Source of the DNA: Streptomyces sp. HUAS CB01
GTDB lineage: Bacteria; Actinomycetota; Actinomycetes; Streptomycetales; Streptomycetaceae
Assembly (NCBI RefSeq): GCF_030406905.1
Contig: NZ_CP129137.1
Span: 5,104,001-5,168,000 of the forward strand
DNA length: 64,000 bases
Direction of reading: 5' to 3'
How positions within the stretch are numbered: position 1 is the stretch's first letter; each line of letters begins with the position of its first letter. Position numbers and translations under genes: made by a program. The notes below the pieces were generated by a model, which saw nothing but the letters and a program-made list of their open reading frames with translations, did not search any database and had not been told where the DNA came from. Shown one piece after another: positions 34,601 to 42,060 of this stretch.

Positions 34601-35853
34601 CGTCCGGCGACCACGAGTCGGAAAGGCCCGCGTCCGGCGCGCCCGGAGCCCCCGGCGACCCCGCGTCCGGCGACCACGAGTCGGAAAGGCCCGCATCCGA
34701 CGAGTCGGCGGCCCCCGGCGCCCCCGCAGCCCCCGGCTCCGCCGCCCCCGTTCCCGGGGCGCCCGGAGAGCCCCATGAGCCTTCGGCTCCCGCGCCCGGC
34801 GGGCTCACGCCCGGCGGGCTCACGCCCGGCGGGCTCACGCCCGGCGGGCTCACGCCCGGCGGGCTCACGCCCGGCGGGCTCACGCCCGGCGGGCTCACGC
34901 CCGGCGGGCTCACGCCCGGCGGGCTCGCCCCCGGCGCCCCGTACGACGGCGACGACCCCACCGCCCGCCCCCGTTCCCTGCCCCACCCCCGGCTGCCCGC
35001 TCAGCGTGCCGAGCCCCTCACGCCCGAGGACGCCCGCGTCATCGCCTCCTGGGACCGCGATCTCGAAGCGCTCACCGGCGAGCTCCGCCGGGCCCGCGCA
35101 TCCGTGCGCGAGGTCCCCCTGCCGGCGTCGCTGTCGGCGTCGCAGTTGCTGCGGCTGGCCGCCGACCCTGACGGCTTCGCCCGGGAACTGGCGCGTCCCA
35201 TGCCCCGTCCGCCCCAGCGCGCCGCCCGTCGGGGCACCCGCTTCCACGCCTGGGTGGAGGCGCGCTTCGAGGAACTGCCGCTGCCGATGCTCGGGCCGGA
35301 CGAACTGCCCGGCGGCGACCCGGACGACGCCGTCATCGAGGACGAGCGCGAGCTCGCCGCGCTCAAGGAGGCGTTCGAGCGCACGCCGTACGCCGACCGT
35401 GTCCCGTACCGGCTGGAGGCCCCCGTACAGGTCAGCCTGGCGGGCAGGGTCATCCGGGGCCGGATCGACGCCGTGTACCGCGACGGGACGACGGGTGCCT
35501 TCGAGATCGTGGACTGGAAGACCGGCCGCGGCCGCGACGCCGATCCGCTCCAGCTCGCCGTCTACCGCCTCGCCTGGGCCGAGCAGCACGGCCTCCCGCC
35601 CGAGTCCGTCGGCGCGGCGTTCGTCCATGTCCGCACCGGAGAGGTCGTCCGTCCCACCGCGCTGCCCGACAGGGCCGGCCTCGAGCGGATCCTCCTGGAC
35701 GACCGCCCGGCGTCCGGCGGGGCCCCGTCCGGCGACGGTCCCGCCCGCGGGGGCCCGTCCGATGCTCCGCGCGGAGACCCCCCGCCCGACGGCACCGGGC
35801 CCCGGTCCGTCCCCGACCGGGCGGTCGGCGGGACCGCCCCCGGCGCCGGATAG
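31648..35853 (+). CDS. adnB: AdnB-like helicase-nuclease subunit
   Basis: A 1401-aa UvrD-like helicase fused to a RecB-family nuclease, partner of AdnA. Motif I is IVAGAGSGKTTVMAAR; then LTFTNKAAGELAERV, VVLLDEYQDTSVAQ, GDPCQAIYGWRGASVANL and VLTAHKSKGLEWDVVAVPG. The nuclease motifs are RGIRIDAV-like (GRIDAVYRDG) and FEIVDWKTGRGRDADPLQLAVY, without the Cys cluster seen in AdnA. Between about residue 840 and 1115 is a long Pro/Gly/Glu-rich insertion with a 63-bp duplication and eight GLTPG repeats, absent from mycobacterial AdnB as I remember it. GTG 31648 is chosen for its leaderless promoter; GTG 31624 is the alternative. It is the lead translocase in the mycobacterial complex. Confidence 0.88.
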   Translation: MSARITDPEQLKELLGIPFTPEQTACITAPPAPQVIVAGAGSGKTTVMAARVVWLVGTGQVAPEQVLGLTFTNKAAGELAERVRTALVRAGVTDPDVIDPDDPPGEPSISTYHAFAGRLLTDHGLRIGLEPTSRLLADATRHQLAARVLREAPGPYPALTRSFPTLVSDLLALDAELAEHLVAPEALRAHDSALLSELESVKLGNADLRKVPEAAAARRELLDLVVRYREAKRSRDLLDFGDQIALSARLALTRPEVGRILRDEFRVVLLDEYQDTSVAQRLLLAGLFGRGAAPDGPPGEGAGHPVTAVGDPCQAIYGWRGASVANLDDFPEHFPYADGRPATRFSLSENRRSGGRLLDLANGLAEPLRARHEGVEALRPAPGAERDGSVRVALLSTHAEEIDWLADSIAHLVRTGKEPGEIAVLCRTAGDFAAIQGALVARDVPVEVVGLSGLLHLPEVADLVAVCEVLQDPGANASLVRLLTGPRWRIGARDLALLGRRARLLVHRSGDDGGADADQRLAAAVEGTDPAEVVSLADALDTFLEQAGPDDGLPFSAEARVRFARLATELRDLRRSLADPLMDVLHRVLATTGLDVELSASPHALAARRRETLAGFLDVAASFASLDGEATLLAFLGFLRTAEQYEKGLDNALPGGENTVKVLTAHKSKGLEWDVVAVPGLVADQFPSTRSRESWTSQAKVLPHALRGDAATLPGVTAWDAKGLKAYKEEMKEHQHTEELRLGYVTFTRPRSLLLGSAHWWGPTQKRRRGPSAFLEALYDHCAAGFGEIEAWAEEPEEDAENPALRAATAEQAWPLPLDPTATARRRAAADTVLAHLALMTGTGTGAMAGPGRPPAVLDDGPPGSPGRHGFDLFDFEGTAPAGATGALPDDPSDEDLWPEDLTEPDDEPWPDEPWPGEDGEDGEDAGVVPDEDDRAAGLLGADLALPGAPGRIAPAGAPGEPHEPSAPESGRPASGAPGAPGDPASGDHESERPASGAPGAPGDPASGDHESERPASDESAAPGAPAAPGSAAPVPGAPGEPHEPSAPAPGGLTPGGLTPGGLTPGGLTPGGLTPGGLTPGGLTPGGLTPGGLAPGAPYDGDDPTARPRSLPHPRLPAQRAEPLTPEDARVIASWDRDLEALTGELRRARASVREVPLPASLSASQLLRLAADPDGFARELARPMPRPPQRAARRGTRFHAWVEARFEELPLPMLGPDELPGGDPDDAVIEDERELAALKEAFERTPYADRVPYRLEAPVQVSLAGRVIRGRIDAVYRDGTTGAFEIVDWKTGRGRDADPLQLAVYRLAWAEQHGLPPESVGAAFVHVRTGEVVRPTALPDRAGLERILLDDRPASGGAPSGDGPARGGPSDAPRGDPPPDGTGPRSVPDRAVGGTAPGAG
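34558..34683. repeat. 63-bp direct duplication in adnB
   Basis: Two adjacent 63-bp copies (34558-34620, 34621-34683), identical but for one base, plus the start of a third. Each encodes a 21-residue Pro/Ala/Gly-rich unit. It lies in the disordered insertion of AdnB. Confidence 0.93.
34801..34920. repeat. Eight perfect 15-bp repeats in adnB (pentapeptide GLTPG)
   Basis: The 15-mer GGGCTCACGCCCGGC occurs eight times without a single change, followed by one degenerate unit. Each encodes Gly-Leu-Thr-Pro-Gly. The units carry the self-complementary halves GGGC and GCCC, so slippage is likely, and the length is a multiple of 3, which preserves the frame. Confidence 0.97.
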
Positions 35854-35856
35854 GCT
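35851..35856 (+). promoter_or_regulatory. Candidate -10 of a leaderless promoter (M20 peptidase)
   Basis: TAGGCT, 7 nt before ATG 35864. Its first three bases are the adnB stop codon, so promoter and stop share sequence. Confidence 0.5.
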
Positions 35857-35863
35857 CGAGGCC

Positions 35864-37285
35864 ATGAGCGACACCCCGGACAACGCCGTCCGTACGTACA
35901 TAGCGCAGCACCGCGAGGCCTTCCTCGGCGACCTCGCCGAGTGGCTGCGCATCCCGTCCGTCTCCGCGCAGCCGGAGCACGACAAGGACGTACGGCGCAG
36001 CGCGGAGTGGCTGGCGGCGAAGCTCACCGGGACCGGGTTCCCGACCGCCGAGGTCTGGGAGGTCCCCCTGGCCGCGCCGGGCGCGCCCCAAGGCGCTCCG
36101 GCTGTCTTCGCCGAATGGCCGTCCGACGATCCGGACGCCCCCACGGTGCTCGTCTACGGCCACCACGACGTGCAGCCCGCCGCCCGTGAGGACGGCTGGG
36201 ACACCGATCCGTTCGATCCGGTCGTCAGGGACGGCCGGATGTACGGCCGAGGCGCCGCCGACGACAAGGGGCAGGTCCTCTTCCACACCCTCGGCGTACG
36301 CGCCCACCTCGCCGCCACCGGCCGCACGAGCCCGGCCGTCCACCTCAAGCTCCTCGTCGAGGGCGAGGAGGAGTCCGGCTCCCCGCACTTCCGCGCCCTG
36401 GTCGAGCAGCACCGGGACCGGCTCGCGGCCGACGTCGTGATCGTCTCCGACACGGGCATGTGGTCGGAGACGACGCCCACCGTGTGCACCGGCATGCGCG
36501 GCCTCGCCGACTGCGAGATCGCCCTGCACGGACCGGACCAGGACATCCACTCGGGTTCCTTCGGCGGCGCCGTGCCCAACCCGGCCACCGTCGCCGCCCG
36601 GATCGTCGCGGCGCTGCACGACGAGGACGAGCGGGTGGCGATTCCGGGTTTCTACGACGGTGTCCGCGAGCTGACCGCGACCGAGCGCGAACTCCTCGCC
36701 GAGCTGCCGTTCGACGAAGCAGAGTGGCTGCGCACGGCCAAGTCGTACGGGACGCTCGGCGAGGCCGGCCACACCACCCTGGAACGCATCTGGACCCGTC
36801 CGACCGCCGAGGTCAACGGCATCGGCGGCGGCTACCAGGGCCCCGGCGGGAAGACGATCATTCCGGCCTCGGCCCGGCTGAAGCTCTCCTTCCGGCTGGT
36901 CGCCGGCCAGGACCCGGACCGGGTGGAGGACGCGGTCCGCGCCTGGATCGCGTCCCGGGTGCCCGCCGGAATCCGCCACGAGATCGCGTTCGGTGCGGCG
37001 ACCCGGCCGTGCCTCACGCCCCTCGACCACCCCGCCCTGCAGGCGCTCGCCCGCTCGATGAGCCGCGCCTTCGACGGGCAGAAGATCCGCTTCACGCGGG
37101 AGGGCGGCTCGGGACCCGCCGCCGACCTCCAGGACGTGCTCGGCGCGCCGGTGCTGTTCCTGGGTATCTCCGTACCGTCCGACGGCTGGCACGCGCCCAA
37201 CGAGAAGGTCGAGCTGGCACTGCTGCTGAAGGGCGTCGAAACCGCCGCGTACCTGTGGGGCGACCTGGCCGGCGCCCTCCACTGA
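35864..37285 (+). CDS. M20 family dipeptidase/metallopeptidase
   Basis: A 473-aa zinc exopeptidase of the M20 family (dipeptidase/ArgE/DapE-like). Metal ligands are visible in order: His in VLVYGHHDVQP (about residue 100), bridging Asp in GRGAADDKGQ (about 133), the catalytic Glu pair in LVEGEEESGS, Asp in IVSDTGMW and the final His in DGWHAPNEKV. The lid/dimerisation domain lies about 210-380 with the DIHSGSFGGAVPNP motif. ATG 35864 follows the adnB stop by only 10 bp with a -10-like TAGGCT between. Cytoplasmic; the substrate is probably a dipeptide, and the family cannot be resolved further by reading. No obvious link to DNA repair despite the neighbours. Confidence 0.93.
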   Translation: MSDTPDNAVRTYIAQHREAFLGDLAEWLRIPSVSAQPEHDKDVRRSAEWLAAKLTGTGFPTAEVWEVPLAAPGAPQGAPAVFAEWPSDDPDAPTVLVYGHHDVQPAAREDGWDTDPFDPVVRDGRMYGRGAADDKGQVLFHTLGVRAHLAATGRTSPAVHLKLLVEGEEESGSPHFRALVEQHRDRLAADVVIVSDTGMWSETTPTVCTGMRGLADCEIALHGPDQDIHSGSFGGAVPNPATVAARIVAALHDEDERVAIPGFYDGVRELTATERELLAELPFDEAEWLRTAKSYGTLGEAGHTTLERIWTRPTAEVNGIGGGYQGPGGKTIIPASARLKLSFRLVAGQDPDRVEDAVRAWIASRVPAGIRHEIAFGAATRPCLTPLDHPALQALARSMSRAFDGQKIRFTREGGSGPAADLQDVLGAPVLFLGISVPSDGWHAPNEKVELALLLKGVETAAYLWGDLAGALH

Positions 37286-37341
37286 CAGACAACCGGTCAT
37301 CCGCAGAAAACCGGTCACATCCGGGGGAGTGGGAAGCACCT

Positions 37342-38289
37342 GTGAGCACCTTCGATCACATCGCCGACGGCCGTCCCATCGGCCTCACCGCGCCCAGCGG
37401 CATCGACCGCGCCGCGCACCACCGACTCGACGAGGCATGGCTGGCGGCGGCGTGGAGCCACCCGGCGACACGCGTGTTCGTCGTCTCCGGCGGGCAGGTG
37501 CTGATCGACGACACCCCCGACGGCCGTACCGAACTGGTGACGACCCCGGCCTTCGAGGCACCCCCCACCGAGACCCACCGGTACTTCCTCGGCACCGACG
37601 AGGACGGCGTCAGCTACTTCGCCCTGCAGAAGGACTCCCTCCCGGGCCGTATGGACCAGTCCGCCCGCCCCGCGGGGCTGCGCGAGGCCGGTCTGCTGCT
37701 GTCGCCCAGGGACGCGGGGCTGATGGTCCACGCGGTGGCCCTGGAGAACTGGCAGCGGCTCCACCGCTTCTGCTCCCGCTGCGGCGAACGGACCGTCATC
37801 GCGGCCGCCGGGCACATCCGCCGCTGCCCGGCCTGCGGCGCCGAGCACTACCCGCGCACCGACCCCGCAGTGATCATGCTCGTCACCGACGAGGAGGACC
37901 GCGCGCTGCTCGGCCGCCAGGTCCACTGGCCGGAGGGCCGCTTCTCCACCCTCGCCGGCTTCGTCGAGCCCGGTGAGTCCATCGAGCAGTCGGTGATCCG
38001 CGAGGTCCACGAGGAGGCCGGCGTCACCGTCGGCGACGTCGAGTACGTCGCCAGCCAGCCGTGGCCCTTCCCGTACAGCCTGATGCTCGGCTTCATGGCC
38101 CGCGCCACCTCGTCCGAGATCTGCGTGGACGGCGAGGAGATCCACGAGGCCCGCTGGTTCTCCCGGGAGGACCTGTGCGCCGCGTTCGAGTCCGGGGAGG
38201 TCCTTCCCCCGTACGGCATCTCGATCGCCTCCCGGCTGATCGAGCTCTGGTACGGCAAGCCCCTGCCGAAGCCGGGCTCCCCCGCCTGA
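37342..38289 (+). CDS. nudC: NAD+ diphosphatase NudC
   Basis: A 315-aa Nudix enzyme of the NudC type. After an N-terminal domain of about 140 residues comes a zinc ribbon (FCSRCGERT and RRCPACGAEHYPRTDP), then the Nudix box GFVEPGESIEQSVIREVHEEAG (Glu residues for metal binding) and the NADH-specific motif SQPWPFPYSLM. It hydrolyses NAD(H) to NMN(H) and AMP and in other bacteria also removes NAD caps from RNA. GTG 37342 has a strong GGGGGAGTGGGAAG ribosome site. The gene sits between the M20 peptidase and a convergent mycoredoxin gene, as in mycobacteria where NudC affects isoniazid-NAD adduct turnover. Confidence 0.95.
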   Translation: MSTFDHIADGRPIGLTAPSGIDRAAHHRLDEAWLAAAWSHPATRVFVVSGGQVLIDDTPDGRTELVTTPAFEAPPTETHRYFLGTDEDGVSYFALQKDSLPGRMDQSARPAGLREAGLLLSPRDAGLMVHAVALENWQRLHRFCSRCGERTVIAAAGHIRRCPACGAEHYPRTDPAVIMLVTDEEDRALLGRQVHWPEGRFSTLAGFVEPGESIEQSVIREVHEEAGVTVGDVEYVASQPWPFPYSLMLGFMARATSSEICVDGEEIHEARWFSREDLCAAFESGEVLPPYGISIASRLIELWYGKPLPKPGSPA

Positions 38290-38295
38290 GGCGCT

Positions 38296-38402
38296 TCGCC
38301 TTCCGCGCCCTCCGCAGCGGACGCGGAAGGCGAACCGGAGCGCACGAGGCGGCCGCGCTCCGGTACGACGACGCCCCCTCCGGGTTCTCACCCGAGGGGG
38401 CG
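38296..38402. terminator. Paired hairpins between nudC and mycoredoxin gene
   Basis: The first stem has 12-bp arms at 38296-38307 and 38322-38333; the second, CGCCCCCTC with GAGGGGGCG, spans 38372-38402. Lying between convergent genes, they can terminate transcription from each side. Confidence 0.75.
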
Positions 38403-38424
38403 CGGTCGGTGCGGGCCCGGTGCG

Positions 38425-38682
38425 TCAGCTCGCGAGAGCCTGCTTCACCTGGGCCAGGCTGGGGTTCGTCATGACGATGTTCTCGCCGCCGTTCGGCGGC
38501 ACCACGAGGACGGTCGGGACGGTCTGGTTGCCGTTGTTCGCCTTCTCGACGAACGCGGCCGACTGCGGGTCCTCCTCGATGTTGATCTCGACGTACGAGA
38601 TCCCCTCACGGTCCAGCTGGCTCTTCAGCCGCCGGCAGTAGCCGCACCAGGTGGTGCTGTACATCGTCAGAGTTCCCTGCAT
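38425..38682 (-). CDS. Mycoredoxin (glutaredoxin-like)
   Basis: An 85-aa thioredoxin-fold protein with the redox motif WCGYC at residues 12-16, the cis-Pro motif QTVPTVLVV and an N-terminal strand GTLTMYSTT. CGYC in an actinobacterial glutaredoxin-like protein marks mycoredoxin-1, which reduces mixed disulphides with mycothiol, the thiol these bacteria use instead of glutathione. ATG 38682 has GGGAGAAGG just upstream; the longer frame to 38769 lacks a signal. It diverges from uvrD2 with a consensus DnaA box between them. In mycobacteria mrx1 adjoins uvrD2 and nudC, as here. Confidence 0.92.
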   Translation of the reverse strand: MQGTLTMYSTTWCGYCRRLKSQLDREGISYVEINIEEDPQSAAFVEKANNGNQTVPTVLVVPPNGGENIVMTNPSLAQVKQALAS

Positions 38683-38800
38683 GTCCTTCTCCCGCTCCTC
38701 TGGGCCGGTGGGGATGGCTGCCCCACGGGGGGGTTTCCGGGAGGTGAACGCACGCGACCCCGCCACCATTCCCGTACCGGTACGACCGATCCCCTCCCCC

Positions 38801-38809
38801 TGTGGACAA
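38801..38809 (-). promoter_or_regulatory. Perfect DnaA box
   Basis: TGTGGACAA, complement of TTGTCCACA, the Streptomyces DnaA-box consensus. It ends 27 bp before the uvrD2 -10 hexamer, immediately upstream of where -35 would lie, and about 120 bp from the mycoredoxin start. Confidence 0.6.
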
Positions 38810-38836
38810 CCGTCCCGGTGATCTCGCGGGACCTGG

Positions 38837-38842
38837 CAGCAT
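38837..38842 (+). promoter_or_regulatory. Candidate -10 of uvrD2
   Basis: CAGCAT ends 6 nt before GTG 38849; no ribosome site, so the message is probably leaderless. Confidence 0.4.
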
Positions 38843-38848
38843 GGCGGG

Positions 38849-41023
38849 GTGACAGCAGCAACGCACTCCTCCCTCTTCCCTCAGGTCCCCGAGTCCGCGG
38901 ACGCGGTGCTCGACGGGCTCGACCCCGAGCAGCGGGCGGTCGCGACCGCCCTGAGCGGCCCGGTGTGCGTCCTGGCCGGCGCCGGCACGGGCAAGACGCG
39001 TGCGATCACCCATCGCATCGCCTACGGAGTGCGCGCCGGGATACTCCAGCCGGCGAGCGTGCTGGCCGTCACGTTCACCAACCGTGCCGCGGGGGAGATG
39101 CGCGGACGGCTGCGGCAGCTCGGCGCGGGCGGCGTCCAGGCCCGCACGTTCCACTCGGCGGCCCTGCGGCAGCTCCAGTACTTCTGGCCGAAAGCAGTCG
39201 GCGGGGAGGTTCCGAGGCTGCTGGAGCGCAAGATCCAGCTCGTCGCCGAGGCTGCCGCCCGCTGCCGGATCCGGCTCGACCGCAATGAGCTCAGGGACGT
39301 GACCAGCGAGATCGAATGGGCCAAGGTCACCCAGACCGTCCCCGCCGACTATCCCGCCGCCGTCGCCAAGTCCCTCAGGGACGCGCCGCGCGACCCCGCG
39401 GAGATCGGCCAGATCTATGCGCTGTACGAGCAGCTGAAGCGCGACCGCTCGGTGATCGACTTCGAGGACGTGCTGCTGCTCACCGTCGGCATCCTCCAGG
39501 ACCGCCACGACATCGCCGACCAGATCCGCCGCCAGTACCAGCACTTCGTGGTGGACGAGTACCAGGACGTGTCGCCGCTCCAGCAGCGGCTGCTGGAGCT
39601 GTGGCTCGGCGACCGGGACAGCCTGTGCGTCGTCGGTGACGCCAGCCAGACGATCTACTCCTTCACCGGAGCCACCCCGGACCATCTGCTGAACTTCCGC
39701 ACGCGTCACCCCCAGGCGACGGTGGTCAAGCTGGTGCGCGACTACCGGTCGACCCCCCAGGTCGTCCACCTGGCCAACGGTCTGCTCGGACAGGCGCGCG
39801 GCCGCGCCGCCGAGCACCGGCTGGAACTGGTCTCGCAGCGCGATCCCGGCCCGGAGCCGTCCTACACGGAGTACGGGGACGAGCCCGCCGAGGCCGAGGG
39901 CACCGCCCGCCGGATCCGCGACCTGATCGCCGCGGGCGTCCCGGCCGGCGAGATCGCCGTGCTGTTCCGGGTCAACGCCCAGTCCGAGGTCTACGAGCAG
40001 GCCCTCGCCGACGCGGGCGTGCCCTACCAGCTGCGCGGCGCGGAGCGGTTCTTCGAGCGTGCCGAGGTCCGGGAGGCCGGTGTCGCGCTGCGGGGAGCGG
40101 CCCGCGCCGGGGGGAACGACGCCCTGCTGGACGACGCGGAGGACCTGCCCTCGCAGGTCCGGGCCGTGCTGTCCACCAAGGGCTGGACCACCGAGCCCCC
40201 CGCCGGGTCGGGTGCGGTGCGCGACCGCTGGGAGTCGCTGGCCGCCCTCGTCCGGCTGGCCGAGGACTTCGCCCGGGTCCGGCCCGGGGCCGGACTGGCC
40301 GATCTCGTCGCCGAGCTCGACGAGCGCGCCGCCGCCCAGCACGCCCCGACCGTCCAGGGCGTCACCCTGGCCTCCCTGCACTCGGCCAAGGGCCTGGAGT
40401 GGGACGCCGTCTTCCTGGTCGGGCTCACCGAGGGGATGATGCCGATCACGTACGCCAAGACGGACGAGCAGGTCGAGGAGGAGCGCCGGCTCCTCTATGT
40501 CGGCGTCACCCGCGCCCGGCTCCATCTGTCGCTCTCCTGGGCGCTCTCCCGCTCGCCCGGCGGCCGCGCGTCCCGCCGCCCCACCCGCTTCCTGAACGGG
40601 CTCAGGCCCGGCTCCGCGGCCCCAGGCACCCGAACGGCCGGTGGCGCCGGAGGAATCGAGCGAGGCGCCGGAGGCCGCCGGAAGCGACGCGGTCCGGTGC
40701 TGTGCCGGGTGTGCGGCAAGACGCTCACCGACGCCGGTGAGATGAAGCTGATGCGCTGTGAGGACTGCCCGTCCGACATGGACGAGGCGCTGTACGAGCG
40801 TCTGCGCGAGTGGCGCTCGGAGCAGGCCAGGGAGCTGGGCCAGCCGGCGTACTGCGTCTTCACCGACAAGACCCTCATGGCGATCGCCGAGACCGTGCCC
40901 GGCACCGAGGGGGAGCTCGCCGGGATCTCGGGGGTCGGCGGACGCAAGCTCGACCGCTTCGGCGCCGATGTCCTGGCCATTTGCGCAGGCCAGGAGGTCG
41001 GCGGAAGCGCTGAGGACGACTGA
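38849..41023 (+). CDS. uvrD2: ATP-dependent DNA helicase UvrD2
   Basis: A 724-aa superfamily 1A helicase. Motif I VLAGAGTGKTRAITHR, then AVTFTNRAAGEMRGRL, FVVDEYQDVSPLQQ, GDASQTIYSFTGA, LASLHSAKGLEWDAVFL and LLYVGVTRARLHL. After the motor come two features of the actinobacterial UvrD2 branch: a tetracysteine zinc module (LCRVCGKTL and RCEDCPSDM, about 618-640) and a C-terminal HRDC domain (about 655-712, VFTDKTLMAIAE and GISGVGGRKLDRFGAD). In mycobacteria the Cys module is needed for DNA unwinding and the protein is essential. The start GTG 38849 has CAGCAT 6 nt upstream. It lies between mycoredoxin (divergent) and the wblC leader. Confidence 0.95.
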   Translation: MTAATHSSLFPQVPESADAVLDGLDPEQRAVATALSGPVCVLAGAGTGKTRAITHRIAYGVRAGILQPASVLAVTFTNRAAGEMRGRLRQLGAGGVQARTFHSAALRQLQYFWPKAVGGEVPRLLERKIQLVAEAAARCRIRLDRNELRDVTSEIEWAKVTQTVPADYPAAVAKSLRDAPRDPAEIGQIYALYEQLKRDRSVIDFEDVLLLTVGILQDRHDIADQIRRQYQHFVVDEYQDVSPLQQRLLELWLGDRDSLCVVGDASQTIYSFTGATPDHLLNFRTRHPQATVVKLVRDYRSTPQVVHLANGLLGQARGRAAEHRLELVSQRDPGPEPSYTEYGDEPAEAEGTARRIRDLIAAGVPAGEIAVLFRVNAQSEVYEQALADAGVPYQLRGAERFFERAEVREAGVALRGAARAGGNDALLDDAEDLPSQVRAVLSTKGWTTEPPAGSGAVRDRWESLAALVRLAEDFARVRPGAGLADLVAELDERAAAQHAPTVQGVTLASLHSAKGLEWDAVFLVGLTEGMMPITYAKTDEQVEEERRLLYVGVTRARLHLSLSWALSRSPGGRASRRPTRFLNGLRPGSAAPGTRTAGGAGGIERGAGGRRKRRGPVLCRVCGKTLTDAGEMKLMRCEDCPSDMDEALYERLREWRSEQARELGQPAYCVFTDKTLMAIAETVPGTEGELAGISGVGGRKLDRFGADVLAICAGQEVGGSAEDD

Positions 41024-41038
41024 TGCAAACTCGTCGAG

Positions 41039-41076
41039 AAAATGGTTTGCGCGCGCGCCGGTCGTCCCCATAGGTT
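41039..41076 (+). promoter_or_regulatory. Putative WblC-dependent wblC promoter
   Basis: AAAAT (41039-41043, in GAGAAAATGG) lies two bases before TTTGCG (41046-41051) or TTGCGC, then 18-19 bp, then TAGGTT (41071-41076). An AT block just upstream of the -35 is the known mark of WhiB7/WblC-activated promoters, which are autoregulated. Transcription would begin near 41083. Confidence 0.6.
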
Positions 41077-41188
41077 CTTAACCACGGGAACGGCGGCTTC
41101 TCCGAAGCCCTGTTGCCGTGCTGTACTTATCCGAATACGCGTGATCGGCCCCGGCCGGTCCCCGAGACGCCGAGAGGAGGCGATTCCA

Positions 41189-41521
41189 GTGATCAGCATC
41201 AACACCAGCTTCATCCGCACGACCGTCGAAATGACCGATCGCTCGGTCGTCTCCGCCTGCTCGCTCGGCCTCTCCGGTTCGGCGTTCATTGGCACCGGTC
41301 TGTCCGGCTTCGCGGCCGCCCGTCCGGTCGCCCCCGGCGCGGGTCTGCCCGTCCGGGAGCGCAATGAGCGACCGACCAAGGCACTGGAAGCAGGAGTAGT
41401 GGCGGCAGAGGCCCAGGCCTATGCCCTCGCGGCGGCCAGTGCCGGAACCCAGAAGCAGACGACGCAGCACCACACGATGTGGGCCTTCCGTGGGCTCGAA
41501 CCCTGGAGTGATCCAGCCTGA
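41189..41521 (+). CDS. 110-codon ORF inside the wblC leader
   Basis: GTG 41189 has one of the best ribosome sites in the window (AGAGGAGG, 9 nt upstream). The 110-residue product starts MISINTSFIRTTVEMTDRS, has a small-residue-rich centre and ends FRGLEPWSDPA. I recognise no domain; similar small proteins precede wblC in other Streptomyces as I recall. The ORF ends 23 bp before the left arm of a strong terminator (41545-41587) that precedes wblC. WhiB7/WblC expression is known to depend on translation of an upstream ORF that governs premature termination, so this ORF is a good candidate for the sensing element rather than (or as well as) a functional protein. Confidence 0.7.
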   Translation: MISINTSFIRTTVEMTDRSVVSACSLGLSGSAFIGTGLSGFAAARPVAPGAGLPVRERNERPTKALEAGVVAAEAQAYALAAASAGTQKQTTQHHTMWAFRGLEPWSDPA

Positions 41522-41544
41522 TCCAGCATCAGGCCGGCGCCTTC

Positions 41545-41587
41545 AGGGCCGCGGAACCCCACCCGGGATCCGCGGCCCTTCTGTTTT
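41545..41587 (+). terminator. Intrinsic terminator/attenuator before wblC
   Basis: A perfect 10-bp stem AGGGCCGCGG (41545-41554) with CCGCGGCCCT (41570-41579), 15-nt loop, then TCTGTTTT. It sits 105 bp upstream of the wblC start and 23 bp after the leader ORF, a layout fitting transcription attenuation. Confidence 0.85.
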
Positions 41588-41691
41588 CCCCGATGAGGAA
41601 ACAGAGCGAAGGGGCCTCGGGACCAGCAAGACCCGGTACCAGCCGAAGCCCGGTCCACCGACCGGAACGAACAGACGAGGAAAACACCACC

Positions 41692-42060
41692 GTGCAACTC
41701 GAAGCGCACGCCCCGTCCGTACCGCCTTCCCAAACGATCCCCCCGCCCGGTCTCACGGAGGACTCCACCTTGACCCCCCTCACCGCGCTCACCGCGCTCG
41801 ACGACGCCATCGAGAACCTCGGCGTACCCGTCCCCTGCCGTTCCTACGACCCGGAGGTCTTCTTCGCCGAGTCGCCCGCGGACGTCGAGTACGCCAAGTC
41901 CCTCTGCCGTACCTGCCCGCTGGTCGAGGCCTGCCTCGCCGGTGCCAAGGAGCGGCGTGAGCCGTGGGGTGTCTGGGGCGGAGAGCTCTTCGTCCAGGGT
42001 GTGGTCGTCGCCCGCAAGCGGCCGCGTGGCCGCCCGCGCAAGAACCCGGTCGCGGCATGA
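41692..42060 (+). CDS. wblC: WblC/WhiB7 family transcription factor
   Basis: A 122-aa WhiB-like protein. The four cluster cysteines are in VPCRSYDPE, then CRTCPLVEAC; the turn motif GVWGGE follows, and the C-terminus has the AT-hook RPRGRPRKN that separates WhiB7/WblC from other WhiB proteins. It binds a 4Fe-4S cluster and the principal sigma factor and activates intrinsic resistance to ribosome-targeting antibiotics, including its own promoter. GTG 41692 follows ACGAGGAAAA. It is controlled through the leader (promoter 41039-41076, ORF 41189-41521, terminator 41545-41587). Its stop overlaps the next start as ATGA. Confidence 0.96.
   Translation: MQLEAHAPSVPPSQTIPPPGLTEDSTLTPLTALTALDDAIENLGVPVPCRSYDPEVFFAESPADVEYAKSLCRTCPLVEACLAGAKERREPWGVWGGELFVQGVVVARKRPRGRPRKNPVAA

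Noticed and set aside
34801..34920. Regular repeat suspected of being a CRISPR array
   Set aside because: The units are contiguous with no spacers and are in frame inside adnB.
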